Origin: Caenibius tardaugens NBRC 16725
Lineage (GTDB): Bacteria; Pseudomonadota; Alphaproteobacteria; Sphingomonadales; Sphingomonadaceae
Reading direction: 5' to 3'
DNA length: 64,000 nt
Assembly: GCF_003860345.1 (NCBI RefSeq)
Contig: NZ_CP034179.1
Span: 248,001 to 312,000, forward strand
Shown: one piece after another, positions 8,179 through 16,544 of the stretch
How positions within the stretch are numbered: the first letter of the stretch is position 1
Layout of the letters: the number at the start of each line of letters is the position of its first letter
Position numbers and translations under genes: made by a program
Notes under the pieces: generated by a model
What the model saw: the letters and a program-made list of their open reading frames with translations, nothing else
Database searches by the model: none
What the model was told of the DNA's origin: nothing

Positions 8179-8975
8179 TACGGCGCGGTAAAGCCGTACT
8201 TCCGGAAAATGCCCTGACTTTCCGGGGAAGCGAGGAAATCCCGGAACGCCTGCGCATCGGCACTGGTCGCATTCTTCAGGACAGCCACGGGATAGAGAAT
8301 CGGCGGATGGCTGTCCTGCGGGAACACGGCCACAACCCGCACTTTGGCCGAAGCGGCGGCATCGGTCGCATAGACAATGCCCAACGGAGCTTCCCCCCGT
8401 TCAACCAGCGCCAGCGCAGCGCGCACATTTTCCGCCCGGGCCACGCGCTTTTCCACCACAGGCCAGATGCCCAGCGTTTTCAAGGCGGCCATCCCGTATT
8501 TCCCGGCGGGCACGGCGGCCGGATCGGCCATGGAGAGGCGCCCGTCACCCAGTGCTGCGCCGAAGCCTCGAGGATCATCGAGACGCGCGTTGACCAGACT
8601 GGTCTTCGGCGCAATCAGCACGATGCTGTTGCCCAGCACAGTCGCCCGCGTCCCGGGGCGCAACAGGCCCTTGCCGTTCAGTTCGTCCATCCATTGCTCG
8701 TCCGCGGAGAAAAAGATGTCGGCGGGTGCGCCATTTTCCACCTGCCGCGCCAATGCCGACGATGCCGCGAATGACAGGACCGGTTTGGGATGCCCTTTCG
8801 CCGCCCACTGCAGGGCCGCTGCCTCCAGCGATTCCTGCAAACTCGCCGCTGCCAGAACAACAGGCGGGGTTTCCTTGCTCGCCCCCGTCTCCGCAGCGGG
8901 CGAACATCCGGCCAAAACCGTGGCAAGGCAGGCTGCGAGAAAAGCCACCAAGACAGAAGAACGCGCTCTGATCAT
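8178..8975 (-). CDS. modA: molybdate ABC transporter substrate-binding lipoprotein
   Basis: Periplasmic molybdate-binding protein. From the ATG at 8975 it has 265 residues, starting with a basic n-region, a hydrophobic core and a lipobox-like VLAGC, so it is probably a lipid-anchored ModA. Family features are VVLAAASLQESLEA at the mature N-terminus (the AASL oxyanion loop), FAASSALARQVENGAPADIFFSAD and GIVYATDAAAS. The upstream frame without a signal peptide was rejected. No Shine-Dalgarno sequence precedes this ATG: the bases before it are CTCCTCC, and a TATATA element lies 8 bp upstream, suggesting a leaderless or near-leaderless message. It leads modABC. Confidence 0.92.
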   Translation of the reverse strand: MIRARSSVLVAFLAACLATVLAGCSPAAETGASKETPPVVLAAASLQESLEAAALQWAAKGHPKPVLSFAASSALARQVENGAPADIFFSADEQWMDELNGKGLLRPGTRATVLGNSIVLIAPKTSLVNARLDDPRGFGAALGDGRLSMADPAAVPAGKYGMAALKTLGIWPVVEKRVARAENVRAALALVERGEAPLGIVYATDAAASAKVRVVAVFPQDSHPPILYPVAVLKNATSADAQAFRDFLASPESQGIFRKYGFTAP

Positions 8976-8983
8976 GGAGGAGC

Positions 8984-8989
8984 TATATA
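8984..8989 (-). promoter_or_regulatory. possible -10 element of modA giving a leaderless transcript
   Basis: The minus strand has TATATA ending 8 bp before the modA ATG, at a spacing where a -10 element would start transcription at or next to the start codon. No good -35 hexamer sits 16-18 bp upstream, which fits an activator-dependent promoter. TATATA-rich half sites are also part of ModE operators, so the same bases could be an operator half-site; no modE gene is in the window. Confidence 0.3.
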
Positions 8990-9082
8990 CATGAAAACAT
9001 AAATGCGTAGAGTCTGCTTGCAGGGGCGATGTCTGCACGGCGCGCAACACAGTGCCGCATCGTGCCCTGCGATTCTCTTGCC

Positions 9083-9110
9083 TTGCAATCACGCCAGAAA
9101 CCGTTATGGG
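9083..9110 (+). promoter_or_regulatory. putative sigma-70-type promoter of rpsF-rpsR-rplI
   Basis: TTGCAA at 9083-9088 and TATGGG at 9105-9110 are separated by 16 bp, a plausible -35/-10 pair. Transcription would start near 9117, leaving a leader of about 115 nt before rpsF. Confidence 0.4.
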
Positions 9111-9129
9111 CCGCGCTTCCCTGTTGTCA

Positions 9130-9176
9130 GGCAAAGCTTTGCCAGCCGCCGGGAAACGAAGAAAGCCGGAGGGGCT
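9130..9176 (+). promoter_or_regulatory. structured leader upstream of rpsF, candidate S6:S18 autoregulatory element
   Basis: The leader contains a perfect 14-bp palindrome GGCAAAGCTTTGCC (9130-9143) followed by a potential stem AGCC/GGCT (9144-9147 with 9173-9176) enclosing CCGG/CCGG (9149-9152 with 9166-9169). Many bacteria control this operon through an S6:S18-binding leader RNA with an exposed CCG. The match here is only by position and the presence of CCG, so it is tentative. Confidence 0.25.
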
Positions 9177-9231
9177 CCCGCGATGGGCGCGGATCAGCCA
9201 GCGATCGGTGTAGATTGAAAGGATTGCGCAC

Positions 9232-9597
9232 ATGCCGCTTTATGAGCATGTTCTTCTTGCGCGCCAGGATCTGAGCCAGGCTCAGGTCGATGCATTGGCA
9301 GCCGCAGCCACCGAGATTGTCGAACAGGGCGAAGGCAAGGTCACCAAGACCGAAACCTGGGGCCTCAAGAACCTCGCCTACAAGATCGACCGTAACCGCA
9401 AGGCGCACTTCGTCCTGCTGAACATCGAAGCTTCGGGCGCCGTGATCGAGGAACTGGAACGCCAGAACCGCATCAACGAAGACATCATCCGTTACATGAC
9501 CGTCCGCGTTGACGAACATGAAAACGGCCCGTCCGTCATGATGCGCAAGAACGATCGCGAACGTCGCCGCAGCCGCGACCGGGATGGAGAAAACTGA
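9232..9597 (+). CDS. rpsF: 30S ribosomal protein S6
   Basis: Small-subunit ribosomal protein that pairs with S18 on the platform of the 30S particle. The 121-residue protein has the S6 pattern [15 protein letters not shown] at the start, [10 protein letters not shown] and YMTVRVDEH in the centre, and a highly basic Arg-rich C-terminal tail ([17 protein letters not shown]) that probably contacts rRNA. AAAGGA precedes the ATG at suitable spacing. Its stop codon overlaps the rpsR ATG by one base; the set rpsF-rpsR-rplI is the standard operon. Confidence 0.97.
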   Translation: MPLYEHVLLARQDLSQAQVDALAAAATEIVEQGEGKVTKTETWGLKNLAYKIDRNRKAHFVLLNIEASGAVIEELERQNRINEDIIRYMTVRVDEHENGPSVMMRKNDRERRRSRDRDGEN

Positions 9598-9821
9598 TGG
9601 CCCGCCCCTTCTTCCGCCGCCGCAAGAGCTGCCCGTTCTCCGCGAAGAACGCGCCGAAGATCGATTACAAGGACGTTCGTCTGCTGCAGGGCTTCATGTC
9701 CGAACGTGGCAAGATCGTTCCGAGCCGCATCACCGCCGTTTCTGCCAAGAAGCAGCGTGAACTTTCGAAGGCTATCAAGCGTGCGCGCACGATCGGCCTG
9801 CTTCCCTACATCGTGAAGTAA
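9597..9821 (+). CDS. rpsR: 30S ribosomal protein S18
   Basis: A 74-residue basic protein that binds the 30S platform with S6. It begins [15 protein letters not shown] and contains [19 protein letters not shown] and [11 protein letters not shown], the family core. The single Cys in KSCPF is the position that in some species belongs to a zinc site; the other ligands are not present here. Translationally coupled to rpsF. Confidence 0.97.
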   Translation: MARPFFRRRKSCPFSAKNAPKIDYKDVRLLQGFMSERGKIVPSRITAVSAKKQRELSKAIKRARTIGLLPYIVK

Positions 9822-9834
9822 GGAGCGAGCGACC

Positions 9835-10437
9835 ATGGATATCATCCTGCTCGAACGCATCGAGAAGCTGGGCACGATCGGTGACGTTGTCACCGTAAAG
9901 GACGGTTACGCCCGTAACTTCCTTCTGCCCCTCAAGAAGGCGCTCCGCGCCAACGAAGCCAACAAGAAGGTCTTCGAAGCGAACCGCGACCGCCTGGAAA
10001 AGGAAAACGCGGAACGTCGCGTCGATGCCGAGAAGAGCGGCGAAAAGGTGGCCGGCGCCGAAGTGGTGCTGATCCGCGCCTCGTCGAACTCGGGCCAGCT
10101 TTACGGTTCGGTCAGCGTGCGCGACATCGTCGATGCGCTGGTCGCCCAGGGCCACGACGTGAACAAGTCGCAGGTCATTCTGGAACGCCCGATCAAGACC
10201 ATCGGCATGTTCGACGTGCGCGTTGCGCTTCACCCGGAAGTTTCCGTGATCGTGAAGGCAAACGTTGCCCGTTCGGATGACGAAGCGGCACTGCAGAGCC
10301 AGGGCGTCGACGTCATGGCCCAGATGTTCGAAGACGATCGCGCCGAATCGGAAGGCTTCACCGAAGCCGTCGATCCGAACGCGGAACCCGGCGAAATTCC
10401 GGAAGATCTTCTGACTTCGGAAGACGGCGAAGCCTGA
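9835..10437 (+). CDS. rplI: 50S ribosomal protein L9
   Basis: Large-subunit protein near the L1 stalk. The 200-residue product has the N-terminal rRNA-binding domain ([19 protein letters not shown], then GYARNFLLP) joined by a long charged helix to the C-terminal domain. It is about 50 residues longer than the E. coli protein, the extra part being an acidic tail ([19 protein letters not shown]). GGAG precedes the ATG. It ends the operon in front of a strong terminator. Confidence 0.97.
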   Translation: MDIILLERIEKLGTIGDVVTVKDGYARNFLLPLKKALRANEANKKVFEANRDRLEKENAERRVDAEKSGEKVAGAEVVLIRASSNSGQLYGSVSVRDIVDALVAQGHDVNKSQVILERPIKTIGMFDVRVALHPEVSVIVKANVARSDDEAALQSQGVDVMAQMFEDDRAESEGFTEAVDPNAEPGEIPEDLLTSEDGEA

Positions 10438-10473
10438 GGCTGACGCTTTCCCGACCCATCGGGTCCGGTATTC

Positions 10474-10509
10474 AAAAACCCCCTTTCCCCAGCGGAAAGG
10501 GGGTTTTTT
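10474..10509 (+). terminator. intrinsic terminator after rplI
   Basis: AAAAACCCCCTTTCC pairs with GGAAAGGGGGTTTTT around a short CCAGC loop, followed by T residues; a long perfect stem with a U-tract. It may also stop transcription from the other strand. Confidence 0.92.
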
Positions 10510-10549
10510 CTTGGCCTGCCGGGGCCGAAAACGATCAGCCCAAAGACAA

Positions 10550-11305
10550 TCAGGCAGTCAGGAATTCCGCTATCGTTCGCCCCAGCGCGGGATCGGTCAC
10601 AGAACTCATATGCGTGCCCGAAATTTCCACGAACCGAGCATCGGGCAAGACCTCTGCCAGAGCCTCGGGATCACCGTTATCGCGGTCCTTGTCGCCCGCC
10701 ACCACCAGCGTCGGCACGGTGATCCGCGCCAGATCGCCCTGTGCCACATCACCCACCGATTGCAGCAACAGGCGCGCAGCCACGCGGTCGACCTTGGTCG
10801 ATTTCATGAATTGTACGGCGAACCAGGCATCATCCCCGCGTTTGACCGAATCGAACCGGTCGATCGCATCGATGAAGAACGCCGCGCGCCGATGCCAGCC
10901 GGACAGGCCCTGCAGCCCCATACCCGCCAGAACCAGCCGCCGCGGGGCGACCCCGGCGATCACCGCCGCAGCTGCAGTCCGCGCGCCCAGAGAGAACCCG
11001 GCCAGATCGAAATCGGCCAGCGCACAGTGGGCAATCACATCTTCCACATCGCGCACCAGCACATCGCGCGGATAGGCTGCCGCGCCGTGCGGCGCCCCGC
11101 TTTGTCCATGCGCGCGCAAATCGGGCATGATCACGTCGAACCCGGCATCGGCCAGAACCCGCGCATGGCCGAACCGTATCCAGTTGGTATCGGCATTGGA
11201 AAACAGCCCGTGCAGCAACACCAGCGGCCGCCCCGCCCCGATGCGATGCAGGGCAAGCTGCGTACCGTCACGCGCCACGGCATAGTCCTGGGTCAATTCG
11301 CTCAT
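10550..11305 (-). CDS. alpha/beta-fold hydrolase
   Basis: A 251-residue cytoplasmic hydrolase starting at the ATG at 11305 (MSELTQDYAV); a longer frame adds a basic segment that would run towards the marR promoter. It shows the oxyanion HG motif (LLHGLFSNADTNW, 31-43), nucleophile elbow GFSLG with Ser105, an Asp in VAGDKDRDNGDP and a His in EISGTHMSSV, a complete Ser-Asp-His triad. The substrate cannot be read from the sequence. It diverges from marR-emrAB and converges on the rplI terminator. Confidence 0.85.
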   Translation of the reverse strand: MSELTQDYAVARDGTQLALHRIGAGRPLVLLHGLFSNADTNWIRFGHARVLADAGFDVIMPDLRAHGQSGAPHGAAAYPRDVLVRDVEDVIAHCALADFDLAGFSLGARTAAAAVIAGVAPRRLVLAGMGLQGLSGWHRRAAFFIDAIDRFDSVKRGDDAWFAVQFMKSTKVDRVAARLLLQSVGDVAQGDLARITVPTLVVAGDKDRDNGDPEALAEVLPDARFVEISGTHMSSVTDPALGRTIAEFLTA

Positions 11306-11425
11306 GCGTGCCTTTCTGCGCAATCGATTGCGGCCATTCTCTGCCGGATGGCCCCCGATAAACCGCGCTGACACCGAAAGCAAAAAAGTGCGGACGACCG
11401 CTCGATTTCATGCAGTTCCGATTGC

Positions 11426-11445
11426 ATAATAAGCACACTTATTAT
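11426..11445. promoter_or_regulatory. MarR-type operator, perfect inverted repeat
   Basis: ATAATAAG (11426-11433) and CTTATTAT (11438-11445) form a perfect 8-bp inverted repeat with a CACA spacer, 13 bp upstream of the marR ATG, in a local AT-rich island. Size, symmetry and place are those of a MarR-family operator that blocks the promoter, so the regulator probably represses its own operon with emrAB. Confidence 0.75.
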
Positions 11446-11458
11446 ATCCGCCCTCACC

Positions 11459-11917
11459 ATGAGATCAGTAGGCTACCTTCTTTCGGATTGCGCGCGCCAT
11501 ATCCGCCGCAGATTTGACGAACGGATGCGCGAAGTGGGCGTGACCGGCGCACAGGCACGCCTGTTGATGATTCTCGCTGCGGACGAAGGCCGGCAACAGA
11601 CCCATTATGCGAGCGTTCTCGAAGTCGAACCGATCACCCTGTGCCGGATGGTGGACCGCATGGTCGAAGCGGACCTGATCGAACGCAGCCCCGATCCCAA
11701 CGATCGCCGCGCCCGGCTCCTGTCGCGTTCGGACAAGGCCCGCGCGCTCGAGCCTGTGTTGCAGGAAAAGATCGACCAACTCGTGGACGACATTCAATCC
11801 CCCTTTACCTCTGACGAATTGCAGATCTTGCATCGGCTGCTTTCCCGCATGGGCGAACAACTGGTCAGTCCGTCAGAAAAAATAACGGAAAACAAGGAAG
11901 TTACCGCGCATGGCTGA
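11459..11917 (+). CDS. MarR-family transcriptional regulator
   Basis: A 152-residue winged-helix regulator. The recognition region (QTHYASVLEVEPITLCRMVDRMVEADLIERSPDPNDRRARLLS) has the MarR signature, with the wing motif DPNDRRAR. It is the first gene of marR-emrA-emrB; its stop overlaps the emrA start by 8 bp. A perfect inverted repeat just upstream is the likely operator. It should act as a local repressor relieved by an aromatic or lipophilic ligand; the ligand is unknown. Confidence 0.92.
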   Translation: MRSVGYLLSDCARHIRRRFDERMREVGVTGAQARLLMILAADEGRQQTHYASVLEVEPITLCRMVDRMVEADLIERSPDPNDRRARLLSRSDKARALEPVLQEKIDQLVDDIQSPFTSDELQILHRLLSRMGEQLVSPSEKITENKEVTAHG

Positions 11918-12989
11918 GGCCGATCTGAATATGCGGACCGAACACGAAGCATCCGAACAACCGATCCCCGAAACCAGAACCGGGGGGGCACGGCGTTTGC
12001 GCCTGCTGGCCATGATCAGCGTCCCGCTGCTGATCGTCGCGGGCGGTGTCACTTACTGGACCATGCAACAGGGCAAGGTCTCGACCGACAACGCCTATCT
12101 CCATCAGGACAAGGTATCCGTCAGCGCGGAAGTGGCCGGGCCGATCACGGATGTATTCGTGAAGGAAAACCAGCATGTCGAAGCCGGGCAGTTACTGTTC
12201 CGTATCGATCCGCAACCGTTTCAGCTGAAAATTCAGCAGGCCGATGCCGCGCTCGCCAGCGCGCAGGCCAATGTCACCGCCCTGTCGCATGATACCGCAC
12301 TATCCGGGGCCGATATCGCTGCCGCGCGCGAAGACATTTCCTTCGCTGAAGCCACGTTCGCCCGACAGAGCGCGCTGTGGGATCGCGGTTTCACCACCAA
12401 GGCCGATTACGATGCCGCCCGTCACAAGGTGGAACAGGCCCGCGCCTCGCTGCGCACGGCACAGGCCGGGCAGACCGAAGCCCAGGCGAAACTCGCTTCC
12501 GGCGCCGCCGTGCCGGGCGTCAATCCGCAAATCGCCGTGGCCAAGGCGCAACGCGCCACGGCCGAACTCGATCTCAGGCGCACCGAAGTGCGTGCCCCGG
12601 CGTCGGGCGTTATCGCCGAAGCCGATCGCCTTCAGAAAGGGCAGTTGGCGGTAACCGGGCTTCCGCTCGTCACTCTGGTCAAGAGCGATGCCAGCTATGT
12701 CGAAGCCAATTTCAAGGAAACCGATCTCAAGGACATGCGCGTGGGCCAGCGTGCGGAGATTCGCCTTGATGCCTACCCCGACGCGCCCTTGCGCGGCCAT
12801 GTCGCCTCGATCGGTGCAGGTACGGGTTCGGAATTTTCCGTGCTGCCTGCGCAAAATGCCACCGGCAACTGGGTCAAGGTGACGCAGCGCGTGCCCGTGC
12901 GTGTCGCCATTGACAGCAAGAGCCCGCGCAAGCTGATCGCAGGCCTTTCGGCGCATATCACCGTGTTCACCAACAACAAGGGCCACTGA
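11910..12989 (+). CDS. emrA: HlyD-family membrane fusion protein (EmrA-like)
   Basis: Periplasmic adaptor of a tripartite drug-efflux pump. The 359-residue protein has a cytoplasmic N-terminus, one membrane anchor (about residues 30-50, LLAMISVPLLIVAGGVTYW), the biotinyl-lipoyl-like motif VSAEVAGPITDVFVKENQHVEAGQLL, a coiled-coil hairpin, and the EmrA-type C-terminal PVRVAIDSK. It overlaps marR and lies 4 bp before emrB, so all three genes are co-expressed. No TolC-like outer-membrane partner is present in the window. Confidence 0.92.
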   Translation: MAEADLNMRTEHEASEQPIPETRTGGARRLRLLAMISVPLLIVAGGVTYWTMQQGKVSTDNAYLHQDKVSVSAEVAGPITDVFVKENQHVEAGQLLFRIDPQPFQLKIQQADAALASAQANVTALSHDTALSGADIAAAREDISFAEATFARQSALWDRGFTTKADYDAARHKVEQARASLRTAQAGQTEAQAKLASGAAVPGVNPQIAVAKAQRATAELDLRRTEVRAPASGVIAEADRLQKGQLAVTGLPLVTLVKSDASYVEANFKETDLKDMRVGQRAEIRLDAYPDAPLRGHVASIGAGTGSEFSVLPAQNATGNWVKVTQRVPVRVAIDSKSPRKLIAGLSAHITVFTNNKGH

Positions 12990-12993
12990 CGCC

Positions 12994-14574
12994 ATGGCAG
13001 GCGCCGCAGTTCCGGCGCAGGACGGCTCGGCAGCGGAACCGCTACGCGACGTTCCGCGTTTCGCGGTGGGCAACCATCGGCTGCTGGTGTTCGGCACGAT
13101 GCTGGCCGCACTGATGCAGGTGCTCGATTCCACGATCGCCAATGTCGCGCTGCCACACATGCAATCGGTGCTGGGCGCACAGCCCGACACGATCACATGG
13201 GTGCTGACAAGCTACATCATCGCCAGCGCCGTTGCCCTGCCCACGACCGGGTGGCTTTCCGGACGGATTGGCGCGCGACGGCTGTTCCTGCTGTCCACCG
13301 CCGGGTTCGTCGTCGCCTCGATGCTGTGTGGCATGGCGTGGAATCTGGAAGTCATGGTGCTGTTCCGCTGCCTGCAGGGGGTTTCCGGGGCATTCATCCT
13401 GCCGCTCAGTCAAAGCTCGATGCTCGACGCCACCAAGCCCAGCAAACAGGCCACGATCATGGCCGTGTGGAGCTTCGGGGTGATTATCGGGCCGATCATC
13501 GGGCCGGTCCTCGGCGGATACCTGACCGAGTATTCCAACTGGCGCTGGATCTTCTACGTCAACGTGCCTCTGGGCGCGCTTGCCTTCGCGATTCTTTATG
13601 CGCAGTTGCCCACCGCACCCAAAGTGAAGCGCCCGTTCGACTGGACCGGGTTCCTGCTCGTCGCCGTGGCGCTCACCGCGCTGCAGATGCTGCTCGACCG
13701 GGGGCACCAGATCGACTGGTTTCACGCGACCGAAAGCTGGATTTACGTCGCGATTATCGCCTCCTGCGTGTGGATGGCGGTGATCCATTTCTGCACCGCC
13801 CTGCATCCGCTGTTCGACCGGTTGCTGTTCGCCGATCTCAATTACAATATCGCGCTGGTCTTCATGGTGGTGACCGGGATCGTGATGTACGCCAACATGG
13901 CGCTGCTGCCCCCGATGATGCAGACCCTGCTGGGTTACAACGTGATCGATACCGGGATGCTGCTGGTTCCGCGCAGCGTCGGCTCGCTGGTGTCGATGCA
14001 GCTTGCCGGGTGGCTGGTGCGGCGCGGGGTCGATGCGCGCATCCTGGTCAGCCTGGGAACCCTTCTGCTGGCCTATTCGCTCTATATGATGGCGGGCTGG
14101 TCGCTGGATATCGGGCAGCATGAGATAATCGTTTCAGGGGTGATCATGGGCCTTGGGGTCGGCTTCGTGTTCCTGCCGATCAATGTCGCGGCCTTCACCA
14201 CCCTGAAACCGCAGTTGCGCGCCGAAGGGTCGAGCCTGTTGAACCTGTTCCGTTCGGTCGGCTCTTCCATCGGCATTTCGATCATGACCGCGCTGTTCGC
14301 CCGCAATGTGCAGGTCAGCCATAGCGATCTGGCGCAGCACGTGTCGGGCAACGTTGGCGGCATGATCGACCTGTCGACCGTCGATCGGTACCAGTCGATT
14401 GCCGATGCCGGGCTGTACATGATCGATGGGGAGATCAACCGGCAGGCGGCGATGATCGCCTATATCGACGATTTCTATCTGATGATGTGGTTTGCGCTGG
14501 CCACCCTGCCGCTGATCCTGTTCATGAAGATCAAGGCCGGGCCGCGTTACGTGCCGGAAGACACCGGGCACTGA
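12994..14574 (+). CDS. emrB: DHA2-family MFS drug transporter (EmrB-like)
   Basis: Inner-membrane proton-driven exporter, 526 residues with about 14 hydrophobic segments as in the DHA2 family. It carries LDSTIANVALP (motif D1), TGWLSGRIGARRLF (motif A) and GPIIGPVLGGYL (motif C of antiporters). With the upstream EmrA-like adaptor it should export hydrophobic toxic compounds across both membranes. A hairpin terminator follows within 30 bp. Confidence 0.93.
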   Translation: MAGAAVPAQDGSAAEPLRDVPRFAVGNHRLLVFGTMLAALMQVLDSTIANVALPHMQSVLGAQPDTITWVLTSYIIASAVALPTTGWLSGRIGARRLFLLSTAGFVVASMLCGMAWNLEVMVLFRCLQGVSGAFILPLSQSSMLDATKPSKQATIMAVWSFGVIIGPIIGPVLGGYLTEYSNWRWIFYVNVPLGALAFAILYAQLPTAPKVKRPFDWTGFLLVAVALTALQMLLDRGHQIDWFHATESWIYVAIIASCVWMAVIHFCTALHPLFDRLLFADLNYNIALVFMVVTGIVMYANMALLPPMMQTLLGYNVIDTGMLLVPRSVGSLVSMQLAGWLVRRGVDARILVSLGTLLLAYSLYMMAGWSLDIGQHEIIVSGVIMGLGVGFVFLPINVAAFTTLKPQLRAEGSSLLNLFRSVGSSIGISIMTALFARNVQVSHSDLAQHVSGNVGGMIDLSTVDRYQSIADAGLYMIDGEINRQAAMIAYIDDFYLMMWFALATLPLILFMKIKAGPRYVPEDTGH

Positions 14575-14601
14575 CCCGCCCTTAGCCCATGCCCTGAACG
14601 G

Positions 14602-14639
14602 AAACGGCCCGCCCTGATCGCTCAGGACGGGCCGTTTTC
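14602..14639. terminator. bidirectional terminator between emrB and asd
   Basis: AAACGGCCCG...CGGGCCGTTTT with an inner CCTGA/TCAGG extension and one mismatch forms a long hairpin with A-rich and T-rich flanks, so it can end both the emrB transcript and the converging asd transcript. Confidence 0.88.
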
Positions 14640-14666
14640 ATGACAGCATGCTGCCCAGGCCGAAGA

Positions 14667-15692
14667 TCAGCCCTTCTTGAGGTGGCGACGGCCAAGCAGT
14701 TCCGCGATCTGCACCGCGTTGAGCGCAGCACCCTTGCGCAGGTTGTCCGACACGCACCACAGCGCCAGACCGTAATCAACCGTCGGGTCTTCGCGAACGC
14801 GGCTGATATAGGTTGCACTATCGCCAGCGGCTTCGACCGGGGTCACGTAACCGCCGTCTTCGCGCTTGTCGACGAGCATGATGCCCGGTGCTTCGCGCAG
14901 GATGTCCTGCGCCTGCTGCGCCGAGATTTCATTTTCAAACTCGATGTTCAGCGATTCAGAGTGCCCCACGAACACCGGCACGCGCACGCACGTGGCAGTC
15001 AGCTTGATCTTCGGATCGAGGATCTTCTTCGTTTCAGCCACCATCTTCCATTCTTCCTTGGTCGAACCATCGTCCAGGAACACGTCGATGTGCGGAATCA
15101 CGTTAAACGCGATCTGCTTGGTGAACTTCTTCACAGTGACCGGATCGCCCACGAAGATGCCACGGCTCTGTTCGAACAGTTCGTCCATGCCTTCCTTGCC
15201 CGCGCCGGAAACCGACTGGTAGGTCGACACAACCACGCGCTTGATCGTGGCGGCATCATGCAGCGGCTTGAGCGCCACAACCATCTGCGCGGTCGAGCAG
15301 TTGGGGTTCGCGATGATGTTCTTCTTGGTATAGCCGTCGATGGCGTCCGGGTTCACTTCGGGCACGATCAGCGGCACGTCCGGGTCCATGCGATAGAGCG
15401 AGCTGTTGTCGATCACAACGCAGCCCTGGCTGGCGGCCTTGGGCGCATAAATCTGCGTCGGCCCAGAACCGGCAGCGAACAGGGCAATATCCCATCCGGT
15501 GAAATCGAAGTGTTCGATGTTCTTCACCTTGAGCATTTTGCCGGTATCGCCGAATTCGATTTCGCTGCCCGTCGAGCGCGGGCTGGCCACGGCTGCGATT
15601 TCGTCGATCGGGAATTCACGCTCGGCCAGAATGGCGAGCATTTCACGCCCGACATTACCCGTCGCGCCGACAACTGCTACACGATAACCCAC
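14667..15692 (-). CDS. asd: aspartate-semialdehyde dehydrogenase
   Basis: Reduces aspartyl phosphate to aspartate semialdehyde, the branch point to lysine/diaminopimelate, threonine and methionine. The 341-residue protein has NADP-binding GATGNVG (9-15), the catalytic Cys132 in NPNCSTAQ, and the substrate motif QSVSGAGKEGMDEL. The length and motifs are those of the Gram-negative type with short insert. It is monocistronic, converging on emrB. Confidence 0.96.
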   Translation of the reverse strand: MGYRVAVVGATGNVGREMLAILAEREFPIDEIAAVASPRSTGSEIEFGDTGKMLKVKNIEHFDFTGWDIALFAAGSGPTQIYAPKAASQGCVVIDNSSLYRMDPDVPLIVPEVNPDAIDGYTKKNIIANPNCSTAQMVVALKPLHDAATIKRVVVSTYQSVSGAGKEGMDELFEQSRGIFVGDPVTVKKFTKQIAFNVIPHIDVFLDDGSTKEEWKMVAETKKILDPKIKLTATCVRVPVFVGHSESLNIEFENEISAQQAQDILREAPGIMLVDKREDGGYVTPVEAAGDSATYISRVREDPTVDYGLALWCVSDNLRKGAALNAVQIAELLGRRHLKKG

Positions 15693-15776
15693 GTCCTTGC
15701 TCCTTACTCTAGCCGGCCGTTTCGCTGGCTGTGTTCAATAGGATTGCGCCCACCGCATGCACGGGGGCATGAAAAT

Positions 15777-16421
15777 TCAGACCCGCCAGCGGAACCGGCC
15801 AATCATCCGGCCCGCAACGGAAAGGTCTTCTTCCCGTGTGCCGCGGCCGATATTGTGAATGACCAGAGGAACGCCATTGGGCGAAACCCGGTCGGAAACA
15901 ATGCCCGTGTGGGGCAACCGCCCGCCCACGAGCGAGGAAAACAGATCGCCGGGCATCCACCCCTTCACGCTGTCCGGCATGGCCAGACGGCTGCCCTTGC
16001 GCTGCCAGAAGCGTTCCAGATTGGGCACGCGGCGATGATCGATATTACGATCAGCCCCGCGCAATCCCCAATTGCGCGGATAGGCGGCAAAATTCCCGGC
16101 CATATCTTCATGCACCGCACGCTGCAGATCGATGCCGAACGCATCCCGGTAAGCCCGGATCACCACATCCGTACACACCCCGCGTTCGCGCGGCACATCG
16201 CCATTGGGATAGGCCAGACGGGTATAGGCCGGATCATAGGCCAGCGTGACCCCAATCTGCGCCCGCGCCGCCGCGATCAGGGCCAGCGCTTCGGCCGGAG
16301 CCTTGCGCACGCCTGAAGCCTGATCCGCACCGGCCTGCGCATTCGATGCGCGCGAACATCCGGCAATCCCGGCCGCCAATCCACCGGCCAGCACGGCGCG
16401 GCGGGAGAACGCAATATGCAT
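15777..16421 (-). CDS. DUF1287-family exported protein
   Basis: A 214-residue protein from the ATG at 16421; the alternative earlier start adds 15 residues without features. The N-terminus has a twin arginine (residues 7-8), a hydrophobic run and a lipobox-like Cys22, so it is exported, perhaps by Tat and lipid-anchored. The body matches the DUF1287 (YijF-like) family: ERGVCTDVVIRAYRDAFGIDLQ, NIDHRRVPNLERFWQR, GDLFSSLVGGRLPHTGIV and VIHNIGRGTREED. The Cys-Thr-Asp and downstream His residues recall NlpC/P60-like papain-fold amidases, so a cell-wall hydrolase role is possible but unproven. Confidence 0.85.
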   Translation of the reverse strand: MHIAFSRRAVLAGGLAAGIAGCSRASNAQAGADQASGVRKAPAEALALIAAARAQIGVTLAYDPAYTRLAYPNGDVPRERGVCTDVVIRAYRDAFGIDLQRAVHEDMAGNFAAYPRNWGLRGADRNIDHRRVPNLERFWQRKGSRLAMPDSVKGWMPGDLFSSLVGGRLPHTGIVSDRVSPNGVPLVIHNIGRGTREEDLSVAGRMIGRFRWRV

Positions 16422-16477
16422 GGCCACTTCCTTTCTCGACGTGCTGAACGAATGGGACAAAAACAAAATCCAAAAGA

Positions 16478-16516
16478 AAAAGGGCGCCCTGGCTGGTTTG
16501 CCAGGTACGCCCTTTT
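16478..16516 (-). terminator. intrinsic terminator after rplS
   Basis: On the minus strand AAAGGGCG...CGCCCTTTTT with an inner CCTGGC/GCCAGG stem forms a hairpin followed by TTTTTCTTTT, ending the ffh-rpsP-rimM-trmD-rplS transcript. Confidence 0.88.
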
Positions 16517-16544
16517 ACGGATTTCCGTTGTGCGGCGTGGGGCC

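Noticed and set aside
7480-9233. Longer modA frame starting at 9233
   Set aside because: The extra N-terminal 86 residues lack a signal peptide and would bury the lipobox; the ATG at 8975 gives a proper lipoprotein start.
14640-16316. Long plus-strand frame across asd and the DUF1287 gene
   Set aside because: Spans two well-supported minus-strand genes and their gap; no motif.
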